Assembly: GCA_002482775.1 (NCBI GenBank) | Contig: DLGQ01000045.1 | Coordinates: 26,874-90,873, forward strand | DNA length: 64,000 nucleotides | Origin: Flavobacteriales bacterium UBA7690 | GTDB lineage: Bacteria; Bacteroidota; Bacteroidia; Flavobacteriales_F; PHOS-HE28 | Direction: 5' to 3' | Part shown: one piece after another, positions 62,840 to 64,000 of the stretch | Layout: the number at the start of each line of letters is the position of its first letter | Numbering within the stretch: position 1 is the first letter of the stretch | Position numbers and translations under genes: made by a program | The notes under the pieces: model-generated | The model's input: only the letters and a program-made list of their open reading frames with translations | What the model was told of the DNA's origin: nothing | Database searches by the model: none

Positions 62840-64000
62840 TCACACCCGCCCCCCCTTGATCTCTTCCACCACCGCCGGATCCAGTAGCGTAGAGGTATCC
62901 CCCAAACTCTCCAGTTCGTTCTCCGCCACCTTCCGCAGGATGCGCCGCATGATCTTGCCACTGCGCGTTTTCGGCAACCCGCTCACGAACTGGATCTTAT
63001 CCGGCTTGGCGATGGGGCCGATCACTTTCGTTACGGTAGCGAGGATCTCGGCGCGGGCTTGGTCGGGGTCGGTGATGGGTTTCTCGGCGATCACATAGGC
63101 GTAGATGCCCTGGCCCTTGATGTCATGGGGGTAGCCCACCACAGCGCTCTCCACCACCCATTCGCTTTCGTTGATGGCGTTCTCGATCTCGGCGGTTCCG
63201 AAACGGTGGCCGCTCACGTTGATCACGTCGTCCACACGACCGATGATCCGGTAACGGCCATCGCTATCTCGACGTGCGCCATCGCCGGTGAAGTAGTAGC
63301 CTTTGTAACTGCTGAAATAGGTCTGGCGGCAACGTTCGTGATCACCGTAGGTGGTGCGGATGATGCTGGGCCACGGGAATTTGATCGCGAGCAATCCTTC
63401 GACGTCGTTCTCAAGGATCTCCTTGCCGTCGGCGGTCAGCAGCACGGGTTGCACGCCGGGCATGGGCCAGGCGGCGTAGCTCGGTTTCTCGTCGGTGACA
63501 CCCGCCATGGACGAGATCAGGATGCCGCCGGTCTCCGTTTGCCACCACGTGTCCACGATGGGGCAGTTGTTCTTGCCGATATGCTCCTTGTACCAATGCC
63601 AGGCTTCCTCGTTGATCGGTTCGCCCACACTGCCGATCACTTTCAAAGAGGCGAGCGAGTAGGGGTTCACGAAGTCGAGGCCTTGCGCCATCAATGAACG
63701 GATCGCGGTGGGCGCGGTATAGAAGATGTTGACCTGCTGTTTGTCGATCACCTGCCAGAAACGGCCGGCATCGGGGAAGGTGGGAACGCCTTCGAACACG
63801 AGGGAAGTCGCGCCAGCAAGTAGTGGTCCGTAGATGATGTACGAGTGCCCGGTCACCCAGCCCACATCGGCGGTACACCAGAACACATCCTGCTCTTCGT
63901 ATTGGAACACGTTGCGGAAGGTGTAGTCCGTGTAGACCATGTAGCCGCCGCACGTGTGTACCACGCCCTTGGGTTTGCCCGTGCTGCCACTGGTGTAGAG
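62840..64000 (-). CDS. acs: Acetyl-CoA synthetase, C-terminal part (cut by window edge)
   Basis: 387 codons are visible; the 5' part lies beyond position 64000. Activates acetate to acetyl-CoA through acetyl-AMP. At the edge the frame reads LYTSGSTGKPKGVVHT, the ATP-binding A3 loop. DTWWQTETGG (A5 region), YYFTGDGARRDSDGRY and IGRVDDVINVSGHR (A8 hinge), and the acetylatable lysine in LPKTRSGKIMRRILRK near the end are all present. The gene looks intact as far as it is visible. It runs against the type B pair with a 46-base gap between the stop codons. Confidence 0.97.
   Translation of the reverse strand, partial: LYTSGSTGKPKGVVHTCGGYMVYTDYTFRNVFQYEEQDVFWCTADVGWVTGHSYIIYGPLLAGATSLVFEGVPTFPDAGRFWQVIDKQQVNIFYTAPTAIRSLMAQGLDFVNPYSLASLKVIGSVGEPINEEAWHWYKEHIGKNNCPIVDTWWQTETGGILISSMAGVTDEKPSYAAWPMPGVQPVLLTADGKEILENDVEGLLAIKFPWPSIIRTTYGDHERCRQTYFSSYKGYYFTGDGARRDSDGRYRIIGRVDDVINVSGHRFGTAEIENAINESEWVVESAVVGYPHDIKGQGIYAYVIAEKPITDPDQARAEILATVTKVIGPIAKPDKIQFVSGLPKTRSGKIMRRILRKVAENELESLGDTSTLLDPAVVEEIKGGRV

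Overview
The window comes from a Bacteroidota chromosome with fairly high GC, most likely a Flavobacteriales-type lineage; the taxonomy is inference. Supporting signs are ten secreted proteins with type IX secretion (T9SS) C-terminal sorting domains, the T9SS gene porT next to ubiE/menG, a short RpoD starting MRQLKITK, the tamL/trmH neighbourhood, tandem DUF1573 proteins and GEVED, FISUMP and type B (gliding-associated) modules. There are no tRNAs, rRNAs, CRISPR arrays or intact mobile elements that I can see.

Layout. 0.1-2.8 kb: a T9SS-secreted M43-like metalloprotease. 2.8-21.2 kb: a compact housekeeping block, mostly on the minus strand, with a methyltransferase, rpe, rpoD, rpsO-pnp, accD, class I aldolase, tamL divergent from a TrmH-type methyltransferase, a FAD oxidoreductase with porT, the operon aspC-like/hldA-like/ubiE, a small membrane protein, meaB and an unknown secreted protein. 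21.3-48.7 kb: an accessory region of very large secreted repeat proteins. Four minus-strand paralogs share one C-terminal architecture and carry different numbers of jelly-roll-like repeats. Three of them follow a gene for a small secreted protein. A 3377-residue plus-strand protein sits in the middle, followed by about 1.5 kb of decayed DNA holding an IS3-type transposase remnant. 48.8-57.7 kb: housekeeping again (aminotransferase, three tandem DUF1573 genes, valS, exopolyphosphatase) with one more T9SS cargo protein. 57.8-62.8 kb: a FISUMP protein and a tandem pair of type B cargo proteins. 62.8-64 kb: the 3' part of acs, cut by the window edge.

How it fits together. TamL (outer membrane assembly) and PorT (T9SS) belong to the envelope machinery that inserts and exports surface proteins, and ten likely clients of the T9SS are encoded in the same 64 kb. 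Metabolic genes cover menaquinone synthesis (MenG), fatty acid initiation (AccD), the pentose phosphate pathway (Rpe), glycolysis (aldolase), heptose activation, amino-acid transamination, acetate activation (Acs) and polyphosphate turnover.

Most interesting signals. (1) A recurring arrangement of a small secreted protein followed by a giant T9SS repeat protein. (2) A -7-like element TAnnTTYG upstream of at least fifteen genes, several so close to the start codon that the mRNAs would be nearly leaderless. (3) Aspartate-rich loops conserved in nearly every jelly-roll repeat. (4) A ppx gene with no ATG, GTG or TTG before its conserved N-terminal motif.
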